The notes below the pieces were generated by a model that saw only the letters and a list, made by a program, of their open reading frames with translations, was not told where the DNA came from and ran no database searches. A stretch of 51,150 nt of DNA from Actinomycetes bacterium (GTDB lineage Bacteria > Actinomycetota > Acidimicrobiia > Acidimicrobiales > RAAP-2). The DNA is taken from NCBI GenBank assembly GCA_021791615.1, contig JAJYWG010000539.1, forward strand, positions 1 through 51,150. The letters are read 5' to 3'. Positions 34,443-42,562 of this stretch are shown here, in pieces; the stretch's first letter is position 1, and each line of letters starts with the position of its first letter. A program made the translations under genes and the position numbers.

Positions 34443-35280
34443 CGGCTGCGCAGAGCCCGCCGTCGAGGTTCAGCGCGGCCCCGGTCACGTACGACGCCCT
34501 GGACGAGAGCAGGTAGCTGACCGTGTCGGCGAACTCCGCCGCGCGTCCCACCCTTCCGAGGGGGATCCCGGCGTCGACTGCCATCCGAAGGTAGAGGTCC
34601 TCGACGGCGACTCCCCGGGTCGCGGCGACCCGCTCCCACTGCCCGGACTCGATCAGCCCGATGAGGACCGCGTTGGCTCGGATGCCGTCGGGACCCAGCT
34701 CCTTGGAGAGGGCTTTCGTGAGGGCCATCCCTGCAGCCCTGGAGACCGAGCTGGGGCCCGAACCCGCACCCGGGGTCTTGGCAGCGATCGCGAGCACATT
34801 CACGATGGCGCCTCCAGGCCGCGTCATGTGAGGTAGGACGAGCCGGGTAAGCCGCACGGCTGCATGGAGCTTGAGCAGCAGGTCCTCCTCCCAGTCGGCA
34901 TCGGTCGTCTCGGCCACCGGCTTGCCTGCCGACCGGCCGGCGTTGTTCACCAGGCCGTCGATCCGCCCGAACCGTTCGACAGCCCTTTCGACGAACTGTC
35001 GCAGGTCGTCGGCGGACGTTACGTCACAGGGATCCGCCAGCACCGGTGTGGCGCCGAGCGCGCCGGGGTCCGTCCTCCGCGCCCGGGTCTCATCTTCCGG
35101 TGCCCGGAGCGCAGCGGCCAGTGCCCTGAGCTCGTCAGCCGTCGCTGACAAGCGCTCCCGATCACGTGCACACAGAGCAACCGAGGCACCCTCTTGGATC
35201 AGCCTGTGGCAGAGCGCGCGCCCCAGCCCGTCCGATCCTCCCGTGACCATCACTACCTTGCCGTCGAGGCCCAGGTCCAC
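34438..35280 (-). CDS. SDR family protein lacking the canonical catalytic triad
   Basis: This 280-residue short-chain dehydrogenase/reductase has the glycine-rich cofactor motif TGGSDGLG and the NNAG motif at 112-115. The YxxxK pair is replaced: the block reads GPSSVSRAAGMALTKALSKEL, so Tyr is Ser177 and Lys is Arg181, and the usual serine of the triad is alanine at about 164. The C-terminal end AALNLDGGLCAAV is typical. A subfamily with a similar SVSRAAG block is found in actinobacteria. GTG 35280 follows GGGAG. Catalysis by the standard mechanism is doubtful. Confidence 0.87.
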   Translation of the reverse strand: MDLGLDGKVVMVTGGSDGLGRALCHRLIQEGASVALCARDRERLSATADELRALAAALRAPEDETRARRTDPGALGATPVLADPCDVTSADDLRQFVERAVERFGRIDGLVNNAGRSAGKPVAETTDADWEEDLLLKLHAAVRLTRLVLPHMTRPGGAIVNVLAIAAKTPGAGSGPSSVSRAAGMALTKALSKELGPDGIRANAVLIGLIESGQWERVAATRGVAVEDLYLRMAVDAGIPLGRVGRAAEFADTVSYLLSSRASYVTGAALNLDGGLCAAV

Positions 35281-35505
35281 TTCCGACTCCCTTTCGTCCC
35301 GAATGCACCGTTCGAACGCTCGTACCGATCGATCGGGCCGATCAGCCGCGCCGACTGCTCCATTGTTGCCGGTAGAGCCATGCTCATTGTGCCGGGTTCC
35401 CGACGTCGCAGCGGTACGTCCGGTCCTTGCTCACCACGCCGCGTGGAGCGATCGCACCTGATTGGCGGGACGCACGAGGATCTCGTTCAGCGCACAGTGC
35501 CGCGG

Positions 35506-35814
35506 CTAGGCGACCGCCAACGCCATGGCCGCCGCGATGTCCGACGCCCGGAGCATCTCGATGCGACCGAGCTCAGCCACCGCGCGTTCGAGCACCCCGC
35601 GTACCTGTCTCTCGTCAGGCACGTCGACGTGGTGGACGAGAACCGTCGTGCTGTTCGCCAGGCGGTGAGCGTGCTCCTCCACCCTGCTGACCCGACGAGC
35701 GGCGAGAGCGACCGATGCGCCTTTGGCGACCAGCGCTGCGGCCCTGGCTTCTGCGAACCCGCTGGATGCACGGGTTACGAGAGCAGTTGCACCTTGGAGC
35801 TCGCTGGTCGTCAT
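35506..35814 (-). pseudogene. Internally deleted SDR relic
   Basis: The 102-residue frame from ATG 35814 starts like an SDR (LVTRASSGFAEARAAALVAKG), but the TGASSGIG motif has become TRASSGFA. After VAELGRIEMLRASDIAAAMA it ends. In intact relatives about 100 residues (NNAG, Ser-Tyr-Lys region) lie between ELGR and the terminal DIA-like helix. The middle is absent, so this is probably the remnant of a second SDR gene. It follows the propeller-protein gene by 16 bp on the same strand. Bases 35281-35505 contain nothing that I can recognise. Confidence 0.65.
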
Positions 35815-35830
35815 GTCATCTGCCTTTCGC

Positions 35831-37897
35831 TCAGAGGCCGCTCCTTCGCAGCACGAGCTGTCGTATGCTCGGTTCCCCCGGGGCGGCAAGCATGCCGACA
35901 GCGAGACAGGTGGCGACCCCGGCACACGCCAGCGAAGCAATGTCATCGACTGCCGGCGCGGACGCTGTGACTGGTTGAGATACAGGGGACCCCGACCCAT
36001 GAGCTTGGTTTCCTGTTGCGATGATCGGTGCTCCCCCAGATGCGCCCGAAGCGCCCGAAGCCGGGATCGGCACCGCGGGAAGCGCTGTCACCGTCCACGA
36101 GCTTCCGGCGTCGCGGGTGCTCATCACCGTCCCACGGAGGGCTCCGGATGCCGCGGGGTCTGGAGCAGCACCTGCCACCCAGCAGGTTCCGCTGGACGGG
36201 CATGACACCGAGCGGAGTGTGGCTACGACGAGCCCGCTGTCAGCGGGGAAGCTCCAGTGCGCGCCACCATCGGTGCTCACAAGGACCCTGTCTCCAGAAT
36301 TGATCTTGCTGGTCGAGGTGGTCGAGGTGGTGTTGGTCGAGGCGACCCCGGTGCTGGCCACCGCCATGCACCAATGCCGGCTCGGGCACGAGACCGCCTT
36401 TGCGGCACGTGCTGAGGAGGGCACGGCAGCGGACGTCCAGTCGAGCCCGGCGTCGTGGCTGACGAGGATCGGCGTGCTCTCCCGTACACCGGCCGATGCG
36501 CCGGAGGCCGAATTGCTGGAGGCCGAATTGCCGGAGGCCGAATTGCTGGAGGCCGAATTGCCGCCACTTGCCGAGGTGCCAGAGGGTGGCGGAGCTCCCG
36601 TAAGCGTCGGAGCACCGACGAGGGTACACAGTGTCGAGACACACGAAAGACCTTCGGGCCCGGCAGTCTCGAAGGACTTGGGGAGCGGGATCACCGTCCA
36701 TGTCCACCAGGCTGTGGACGCTGTCGTCGCAACGGACCCGATGGCGGCTTGCGCTTCAGTGTTGGCCGCGGCCGCGCTCCCCTTGTGCAGCGCGACGACG
36801 GCTACCGGTGTCGAGGGCTGGTCCTGAGCAGAGAGCGACCGGTACCCGCTACCGACGCATCGCGTCGGGGTGCCGCACTGCAGGTTCGTAATCTCGGCGA
36901 CACCCAGAGGTGCTGGGAGCACTGACCACGACGCACCGCCGTCGGATGACTCGAAGATCGCCACCGTGCCGGTCGTCGGCAGCGGAGACGAAGACGGGAC
37001 GCCGGCAAAGCCGGCGGCGAGGCAGACGCTGGAGTCCGGGCACGTCGGCGCCGTTCCCAATCGCGCGCCATCCGGCAAGGTGAGCGCCTGCCAGGTGCCC
37101 CCGGCGTCGGTCGTCCTTTCGAGGCGCGAGCTGGCACGCCCACTTCCGGGGTTGCCGGCAATGCATCGTCCGGGGGCAGCGCAGGCAATGGTGATCCCCG
37201 GGCCACTCACAGCCGCCGAGCCGGCTTCAAGCCATGCGGTGTTGGTGATCGAGGACACCAGGCGCCACCTCGGGTGAATGGAAGTGAGGCCGGGAACGGC
37301 AGTGCGCGCGGAGCGTGCTTGTGACACGCTCGTCACACCACTCGCGACGGCCAAGAGCAGGATCGCGATCGACACGACGCCGGCCGCCGCGACCAGCGCA
37401 GCCGGCTTGAGGCGTCGAGCGCTCAACCGGTCTCTCGGCGCACCTACACGTGGGGAGACGTGCTCCTTTTGGCGTGCGGTCTCGCCGACGTCGATCGTTG
37501 AGCGTGTCTGTGCAGTTGGGGACGATGACCGTTGACGTCCCGTCTCGGCGACGCCTTGGTCGATCCCGTACAGCGGGGCCACCTCGTCCCACACCGAGGC
37601 GGGGAGCTGGCTGAGCCGGTCGGCGATGGCAGCCAACGCGTCGAGGTCTGCACGCGCGTCGGCTCCCCTTCCGGCGTCGGCTCCGCCGGGGCCTTCTACC
37701 GTCCGGTCGCCAACGTATGGTGGTGGCGGTTGCGAAGCCTCCGACAGCGACACGGTACGAGCAACGCCAGCCAAGCCGTCGATGGCCTCGTCGAGCGGGT
37801 CACGTACCTCGCTGGGCATGGGCGGTACATCACGCGGTTCGCTCGGCGGCTCAGCCCCGGACGGGCCGTCGGGTTCGAAAGGTTCCGAGATGGTCAT
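35831..37897 (-). CDS. One-pass membrane protein with predicted 7-bladed propeller, beside ECF sigma genes
   Basis: About 688 residues from ATG 37897 (AGG upstream); GTG 37927 is an alternative that overlaps the sigma stop. A cytoplasmic acidic/Pro-rich region of about 155 residues leads to one membrane helix (PAALVAAAGVVSIAILLLAV). The outer part contains seven repeats with the pattern C-x5-C-x-A/V-G (CAAPGRC, CPDSSVC, CGTPTRC, CVSTLC, CPSRHWC, CPSSGTC, CAGVATC) and Asp-box-like SxDGGxxW motifs (SSDGGASW, STDGGAHW). This suggests a disulfide-rich beta-propeller. Position after two sigma-factor genes suggests an anti-sigma or sensor role; that is inference. A Ser/Asn-rich linker is encoded by 15-bp repeats. 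Confidence 0.75.
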   Translation of the reverse strand: MTISEPFEPDGPSGAEPPSEPRDVPPMPSEVRDPLDEAIDGLAGVARTVSLSEASQPPPPYVGDRTVEGPGGADAGRGADARADLDALAAIADRLSQLPASVWDEVAPLYGIDQGVAETGRQRSSSPTAQTRSTIDVGETARQKEHVSPRVGAPRDRLSARRLKPAALVAAAGVVSIAILLLAVASGVTSVSQARSARTAVPGLTSIHPRWRLVSSITNTAWLEAGSAAVSGPGITIACAAPGRCIAGNPGSGRASSRLERTTDAGGTWQALTLPDGARLGTAPTCPDSSVCLAAGFAGVPSSSPLPTTGTVAIFESSDGGASWSVLPAPLGVAEITNLQCGTPTRCVGSGYRSLSAQDQPSTPVAVVALHKGSAAAANTEAQAAIGSVATTASTAWWTWTVIPLPKSFETAGPEGLSCVSTLCTLVGAPTLTGAPPPSGTSASGGNSASSNSASGNSASSNSASGASAGVRESTPILVSHDAGLDWTSAAVPSSARAAKAVSCPSRHWCMAVASTGVASTNTTSTTSTSKINSGDRVLVSTDGGAHWSFPADSGLVVATLRSVSCPSSGTCWVAGAAPDPAASGALRGTVMSTRDAGSSWTVTALPAVPIPASGASGASGGAPIIATGNQAHGSGSPVSQPVTASAPAVDDIASLACAGVATCLAVGMLAAPGEPSIRQLVLRRSGL
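36503..36562. repeat. 15-bp tandem repeat, four units
   Basis: Four GGAGGCCGAATTGCT/C units encode the Asn-Ser-Ala-Ser linker between blades of the propeller protein. Confidence 0.9.
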
Positions 37898-37910
37898 CTG
37901 CACCTCGTCG

Positions 37911-38684
37911 TCATTCCCACTCCCCACTTTCCATCTCTGCCCTCAGTGTGTCCAATGCCGACTGCTGCACACGAGCGGTGAACTCGACAGTGCGTCCCCA
38001 CCATGCGGCGACCTCGCTCACCGACATCCCTTCGAGAAGGCGAAGACGCATCAGCTCTTGTTCAAGCACGGGAAGCAGGGGGATCATCTCGATCACACGC
38101 TGTACCCGTGCAGCGTCGACGGGGAGTGAGGAAGGGGTGTCAAGCACTCCGTCCGTGTGAAGGACAGAGATCACCGGCGTGGTTGTTCGCGGTTCGGTGC
38201 GGGTAAGGGTTCGGAGTGACAGTCCCTGCTCTTGAGCGACCGCCTGGAGGAGGTCACGGGCGATCGTCGTGAGACCGAGGCAGAGGTCGGCCCGGTCGAC
38301 GAGAAGTGTGGAGATCCGCGAGATGGACCTGGCAAACACTTCCCCGACGAGCTCTTCGACACTCGTCCGTTCAAGCGCTGAGCCAGACACCAACCGGTAG
38401 ACGCACCGCCAGTGGTTTCGAACAATGCCGTTGAGCGCTTCGATGTCACCGAGGCAGGCGCGTTCGAGCAGCACCTGGTCGTTGACGGGATCGGCGGCAT
38501 GTACAGGCACCGCCTTGCCGATGCGTGCAATTCGGAAAGGTGTCTGCCGCGTCCCATCAGTCCCGTGGTAAGCCGCATCGGCGGTCGTTCTGTTCCGGCG
38601 ATGGGCCGGTCTGCGGGATGGGGCGAGATGATACGTATCGGTGTTCACATGTTCTTCAACGAACGGGGCGCGCCAGTGTGACAT
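37911..38684 (-). CDS. ECF-like RNA polymerase sigma factor (diverged)
   Basis: A 257-residue sigma-70 family protein from ATG 38684, which follows GGTGGAG. Region 2-like residues NDQVLLERACLGDIEALNGIV...VEELVGEVFARSIS lack the typical TQEVFLRAW pattern. Region 4 (VIEMIPLLPVLEQELMRLRLLEGMSVSEVAAWWGRTVEFTARVQQSALDTL) is clearer. An N-terminal extension of about 65 residues precedes region 2. The diverged region 2 suggests altered promoter specificity or a regulatory rather than an initiating role. The next gene, the membrane protein, begins at its stop, so the two are probably translated together. Confidence 0.75.
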   Translation of the reverse strand: MSHWRAPFVEEHVNTDTYHLAPSRRPAHRRNRTTADAAYHGTDGTRQTPFRIARIGKAVPVHAADPVNDQVLLERACLGDIEALNGIVRNHWRCVYRLVSGSALERTSVEELVGEVFARSISRISTLLVDRADLCLGLTTIARDLLQAVAQEQGLSLRTLTRTEPRTTTPVISVLHTDGVLDTPSSLPVDAARVQRVIEMIPLLPVLEQELMRLRLLEGMSVSEVAAWWGRTVEFTARVQQSALDTLRAEMESGEWE

Positions 38685-38792
38685 CCGGTCTCCACCGCTA
38701 CCAACAGGAGCGTTCGAGGTTGGGCTGATGCTCGAGATTGCAAGAATGGAGTCGGTGCATCCCAGTGTGGGGATCGCGGGCATCGAGCGGTC

Positions 38793-39659
38793 TCAAGGAG
38801 AGGTCACAGCCGGCTCGCTCCTCTGCTCAGGCTGCGCGCTCGGATCCGCACATTCGGCCAGCTCGGAAGATACGGCGGACTCAGAATGCCCCGCGAACTC
38901 GGTGCTCCCTGCCAAATCGGTACGCAGCATGGAGAGGGAGCGATGCTGGATCTGGCGAACTGCGGCGGCGCTCTTACCGATGACGGCGCCGGTCTCCTCG
39001 GCCGACAGACCCTCGAACACCCGGAGCCTCAGTACGTGAAGATGCATCGCCGGCAGCCGTCGCATCGCCGAGATGAGCAGTTTGGCATCGATCCGCTCCA
39101 GGACTTCGTCTTCGAGGCTTGGGGGAGCATTGCTCGGATCGTTGCTGTACACCACGTTGAGATCGCGAGCTCGGCGGTCCCGTCGCCAGCGGTCGTAGAG
39201 AAGGTTTCGGGCTGCCGTCTTCAAGTAGGCGGCTCGCAGGGGCTCGCTTGGAGAGTCACCTCGCATACGCCCGAGTACTCGGCAAAAGACCTCTTGGGTG
39301 ATCTCTTCGGCGTCGGCGCGGTTCCTCACCACCGATGCCGTCCGATAGAAGATCACCATCCAGGCACTTCGAACGTTGGCATCGAAGGCCTGCTGGTCCC
39401 GCGCCGAGATCGGTTGATCCCAACGCGCCGGCAGCACCCGGCTCAGGACAGTTCGCAGGTCGTCGGTCTCAAGTGCGGCCACGGCATCGCTCGAGCTCGG
39501 ATCAAGTGCGGCGACGGCATCGCTCGAGCTCGAATCGTGTGAGGCGACGGCATCGCTCGAGCTCGGATCATGTGGGACACGATCGCCCGCTGGCGCGTCG
39601 CCATGAAGCGGCGGGCTGGCGGCCGGTCGGTCGGACGACCGCTCTTCGAGACTCGTCAT
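38793..39659 (-). CDS. ECF-type RNA polymerase sigma factor
   Basis: This 288-residue sigma factor has a clear region 2 (RNRADAEEITQEVFCRVLGRM...YLKTAARNLLYDRWRRDRRA) and region 4 (LPAMHLHVLRLRVFEGLSAEETGAVIGKSAAAVRQIQHRSLSMLR). Residues about 20-65 are three 11-residue repeats (DPSSSDAVAAL) encoded by 33-bp units. The C-terminal tail of about 35 residues is Ser/Glu-rich. ATG 39659 follows GGGAGG. A second sigma gene begins 108 bp downstream on the same strand, and an exported protein gene lies 99 bp upstream. Confidence 0.87.
   Translation of the reverse strand: MTSLEERSSDRPAASPPLHGDAPAGDRVPHDPSSSDAVASHDSSSSDAVAALDPSSSDAVAALETDDLRTVLSRVLPARWDQPISARDQQAFDANVRSAWMVIFYRTASVVRNRADAEEITQEVFCRVLGRMRGDSPSEPLRAAYLKTAARNLLYDRWRRDRRARDLNVVYSNDPSNAPPSLEDEVLERIDAKLLISAMRRLPAMHLHVLRLRVFEGLSAEETGAVIGKSAAAVRQIQHRSLSMLRTDLAGSTEFAGHSESAVSSELAECADPSAQPEQRSEPAVTSP
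39482..39580. repeat. 33-bp tandem repeat, three units
   Basis: CGGCATCGCTCGAGCTCG begins each unit at 39482, 39515 and 39548. In frame, it encodes three 11-residue repeats in the sigma factor N-terminus. Confidence 0.9.
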
Positions 39660-39673
39660 CGTGCCTCCCGGCC

Positions 39674-39733
39674 CGACCACCGATTCGACCACCGGCCCGA
39701 CCACCGATTCGACCACCGACCTGACCACCGGCC
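39674..39733. repeat. 12-bp tandem repeat, five units, before the sigma gene
   Basis: Five CGACCACCGNNN units fill most of the 99-bp gap between the exported-protein gene and the sigma factor gene (upstream of ATG 39659). They may affect a promoter or just spacing. Confidence 0.8.
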
Positions 39734-39758
39734 GGCAACCGCGGAGACATGCAACGAC

Positions 39759-40715
39759 TCACGCACAGTGAAGAGTGGCCGAAGGGGACGTGGCGCTTCC
39801 CTGCAGGTACCCGGCGACCGAGTAGAGCTCAGCCGTGACGAAATTGTGCGTTCCCGATGTGACGACACACTGCGCGTACGCGTCGATTGGCAGGTATGTC
39901 CCTGTCCCTGTGCCGCCCGCCGCGTTGCCCACCCTTGTGTTCCCTTGGTAGATGGACACGATGAGCCCGAGCGGTTCAGGACTCAGACATTCCACGATCC
40001 CTTCGCCCTGGATCAGGGGTCCAAAGACCGACCCTATGACGACTGGCGGCTGCGGGTTGCCGTAGCAGCCCGGGAATGTGAGAGGAACGGACATGGCGGC
40101 GTTGGCTGTGCCCACCGGGTCAGTCGCTGCCCGTGCGGTCGTGACAATCGCGGTGGCGGAAGTCTCGGATCCGGGAACAGGGACGACCGACTCGACTGTG
40201 TGGGTCCCGGGCGCGAGCACGAGCGCTGCGCCTTGGAAGCTGCCATCCAGGCTCTCGACATCCACGACAAGCTGCACGTCGCCGAGTAGGACGAGCTGCA
40301 TCTGCACCGTTGCGCCGCTTCCGGCGCCACTGGTAGCCGGCAGTGTTCGCTGAGCGACGCTGATCGCCTCGCCAGTGGTGTCCACGTTTGACGTGACGAT
40401 GGGTCCGAGAGGTCCTGCGGGGCGGAGTGGGCTGCCACCGATGTACTTGCCGGCCACGGCGAGCGCCGTCCCTTCAAGTGTCGTCCAGTCGACGTCATCG
40501 GAAGCTCTCGCCGTCGTCTGTGTGGTACCGGTAGACGTCGTGGACGCGGTCAGCTCGGTGCTCATGGCGGCGGTGGGTCGAGCGACGGTCGTGGCCGCGG
40601 GCGCGCTGAGAGACGTGCCGTTCGCGGCGACCGATGTTCGAGCATGCCAGCCCACAGAACCCACGACGCTCGCCACAAGCGCTGCCGCGGTGACCCCCCA
40701 CACCAATGATCTCAT
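39759..40715 (-). CDS. Exported protein of unknown function
   Basis: This 318-residue protein starts with a signal peptide or anchor (MRSLVWGVTAAALVASVVGSVGW). A Ser/Thr-rich linker follows, then a beta-rich domain with LPATSGAGSG and ATVQMQLVLLGDVQLVVDVE, and a C-terminal region with CYGNPQPP, QGEGIVECLSPEP and DAYAQCVVTSGTHNF, so cysteines may form disulfides. I recognise no family. ATG 40715 follows a G-rich stretch at suitable spacing. It precedes the two sigma genes on the same strand and may be cotranscribed with them. A function in sensing or as a sigma-regulated product is possible but not shown. Confidence 0.6.
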   Translation of the reverse strand: MRSLVWGVTAAALVASVVGSVGWHARTSVAANGTSLSAPAATTVARPTAAMSTELTASTTSTGTTQTTARASDDVDWTTLEGTALAVAGKYIGGSPLRPAGPLGPIVTSNVDTTGEAISVAQRTLPATSGAGSGATVQMQLVLLGDVQLVVDVESLDGSFQGAALVLAPGTHTVESVVPVPGSETSATAIVTTARAATDPVGTANAAMSVPLTFPGCYGNPQPPVVIGSVFGPLIQGEGIVECLSPEPLGLIVSIYQGNTRVGNAAGGTGTGTYLPIDAYAQCVVTSGTHNFVTAELYSVAGYLQGSATSPSATLHCA

Positions 40716-41066
40716 CGGTACGCCCCCCCCTGTGGTCAATAGTGAAAAGTTACCGCTCCGGTCGCACCCGCCGCCCCACTCGGTCCGTCCCTTCTGCCCC
40801 GGGATCCAACCCCGAGACCGTGCACAGCGAACGCAACGATCGAAACCGAGTGGCTCGTACCACTGGTTCTCTGCCGGCGCGCAGGCACTTGGAGGATCCG
40901 GAGATCAAGAGAGATACGGCCCGCCATCCTCCACCAACGACCCACGCACGGATTTGTGACAATTTTGCGAAGCGAAGCAGGTTGCAATCCGAGCGAGAAT
41001 CTGGGCGGAGTGGCGCCCGCCTGTCGGGCGCGTCGAGCCGGTAGCATCGAAGCGAAGGGAGAGCAC
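40716..41066. other. Intergenic region without a visible gene
   Basis: This 351-bp region separates the divergent exported-protein and FmdB genes. It must contain both promoters. A TAGCAT -10-like box (41042-41047) lies upstream of the FmdB gene. I see no open frame with protein-like composition and no RNA gene. Confidence 0.5.
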
Positions 41067-41300
41067 ATGCCCCGGTACGACTACCGCTGCAGGACCTGCG
41101 ACATCGTCTACGAGGAGCGTCGGTCCATGGCCGATGCCGACGCCCCGGCCACCTGCCCGTCCGGGCACCTGGGGGCGGTCCGGCTGATCCCGGTGTTCGC
41201 CACGACCGGCAACGCGGCCGAGCCGATGCCTGCCGGCGGCATGTGTGGGGCCCCGACGGCCGGTGGGTGCGGCGGGCACTGTGCCTGCCACGCAGGCTGA
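41067..41300 (+). CDS. FmdB-type zinc ribbon protein
   Basis: This 77-residue protein belongs to the FmdB/zinc ribbon regulatory protein family (PF09723). MPRYDYRCRTCDIVYEERRSM has the first CxxC, and CPSGH supplies a second part. The C-terminus has an unusual Cys/Gly/His-rich end (MCGAPTAGGCGGHCACHAG), which could bind additional metal. ATG 41067 is preceded by GGGAG at 6-nt spacing. The gene is followed by a conserved hypothetical gene 21 bp downstream on the same strand. Confidence 0.87.
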   Translation: MPRYDYRCRTCDIVYEERRSMADADAPATCPSGHLGAVRLIPVFATTGNAAEPMPAGGMCGAPTAGGCGGHCACHAG

Positions 41301-41321
41301 TCACGCGGGCCGAGGGACGCC

Positions 41322-42503
41322 TTGTCGCTGTCGCAGTGGGATGACTTCCCGGTCCACCAAGCGCCCGAGCTCATCCGCCACCCGGCGACGAGCGATCGGA
41401 ACTTCTACGACCGCTACTACTTCAACATGCACCCGTGCGCCGGTGACTGGTTCGCCATCTTCGGCTTCGGCCAGTACCCCAACTTGGGGGTGGTGGACGC
41501 GTTCGTCGACGTCCGGCGCGGTGGCAGCCAGTACATCGTGCGGGCGTCCGCGCCGCTCGGCGACCGCCGGGACACCTCGGTGGGACCCTTCCTGGTCGAA
41601 GTCGTCGAGCCGCTCCAGACCCTGAGGATCGCAGTTGACGAGGCGTGGAGCACCCTCGCCGGCGGGACGGCGTCACGAGCGGGTCCACCCCGGGTGACCG
41701 ACGCCTCGGAGGCGCAGAGCGACGACCTGCCGGTGTCGATGGACGTGACCTGGACCGGCCACACGCCGGCGATCGCCGAGCCCCGTCAGTTCATTCGCAG
41801 TCGGGAGAAGGTTGTGTTCGACACCCAGCGCCTCGTCCAGACCGGCACGTGGTCGGGCACGCTGGTCGTCGCCGGCGAGGAGATCACGGTGTCCCCCGAA
41901 CATTGCTGGGGCAACCGAGACCGTTCCTGGGGTATCCGCCCGGTGGGCGAGCCCGAGCCTGGCGGGATCCGGGAGGGCGAGCTTGTGCTGCCGGGGATGT
42001 GGAACTACTTCCCGATGCAGTTCGCGGACCATGCCGTCTTCTACATCTGCCACGAGACCGACGACGGCACTCGCCCGCTGTTCCAGGCCGAGCGTGTGTG
42101 GTGCGACCCCGCCCGCCCTCACGACGACCTCGGGCCCGTCGAGCACGCGCATCGCTTCGAACCCGGGACGCGGGTCGTCCGCGGTTCGCTCTTGCGATTT
42201 CCCGAGTCGGGGATCGAGATCGAGTGCGTCCCGCTCCTCACCAACTTCGTCTCGGTCGGAACCGGCTACGGGATCGATGCCGACTGGCGCCACGGCATGT
42301 ACCACGGCCCCGATCCCGTCGTTCAAGGGCTCGTCCTCGGGGTCGATGACGTGAGGGGGATCGGCCAGTACGGGATCGTGGACCACCTGGCGACGTTCAG
42401 CTACGGGGACAACGTGGGCTACGGCCTTTTGGAACAGGGCTTCTTCGGGCCAGTCCACCGCTACGGGATGACCGACGCTTTGATGGGGGCCCCCGGGAGC
42501 TGA
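41322..42503 (+). CDS. Conserved hypothetical protein (lipocalin-like CrtC/AttH type?)
   Basis: This 393-residue soluble protein contains HCWGNRDRSWGIRPVGE (about 190-206), similar to the G-x-x-DHSWG motif of lipocalin-like CrtC/AttH domains, and a two-lobed beta-rich sequence. TTG 41322 follows GAGGGA at good spacing, 21 bp after the FmdB gene. Related proteins occur in Mycobacterium and other Actinobacteria, where they are mostly uncharacterised. The lipocalin-like assignment rests on a single motif and should be regarded as tentative. The substrate is unknown. Confidence 0.68.
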   Translation: MSLSQWDDFPVHQAPELIRHPATSDRNFYDRYYFNMHPCAGDWFAIFGFGQYPNLGVVDAFVDVRRGGSQYIVRASAPLGDRRDTSVGPFLVEVVEPLQTLRIAVDEAWSTLAGGTASRAGPPRVTDASEAQSDDLPVSMDVTWTGHTPAIAEPRQFIRSREKVVFDTQRLVQTGTWSGTLVVAGEEITVSPEHCWGNRDRSWGIRPVGEPEPGGIREGELVLPGMWNYFPMQFADHAVFYICHETDDGTRPLFQAERVWCDPARPHDDLGPVEHAHRFEPGTRVVRGSLLRFPESGIEIECVPLLTNFVSVGTGYGIDADWRHGMYHGPDPVVQGLVLGVDDVRGIGQYGIVDHLATFSYGDNVGYGLLEQGFFGPVHRYGMTDALMGAPGS

Positions 42504-42562
42504 CCGGGCTCGGAGCGGCGGCAACCGTCGGCTCCCATCGACCGAAGATGTCAAGATGGGCC

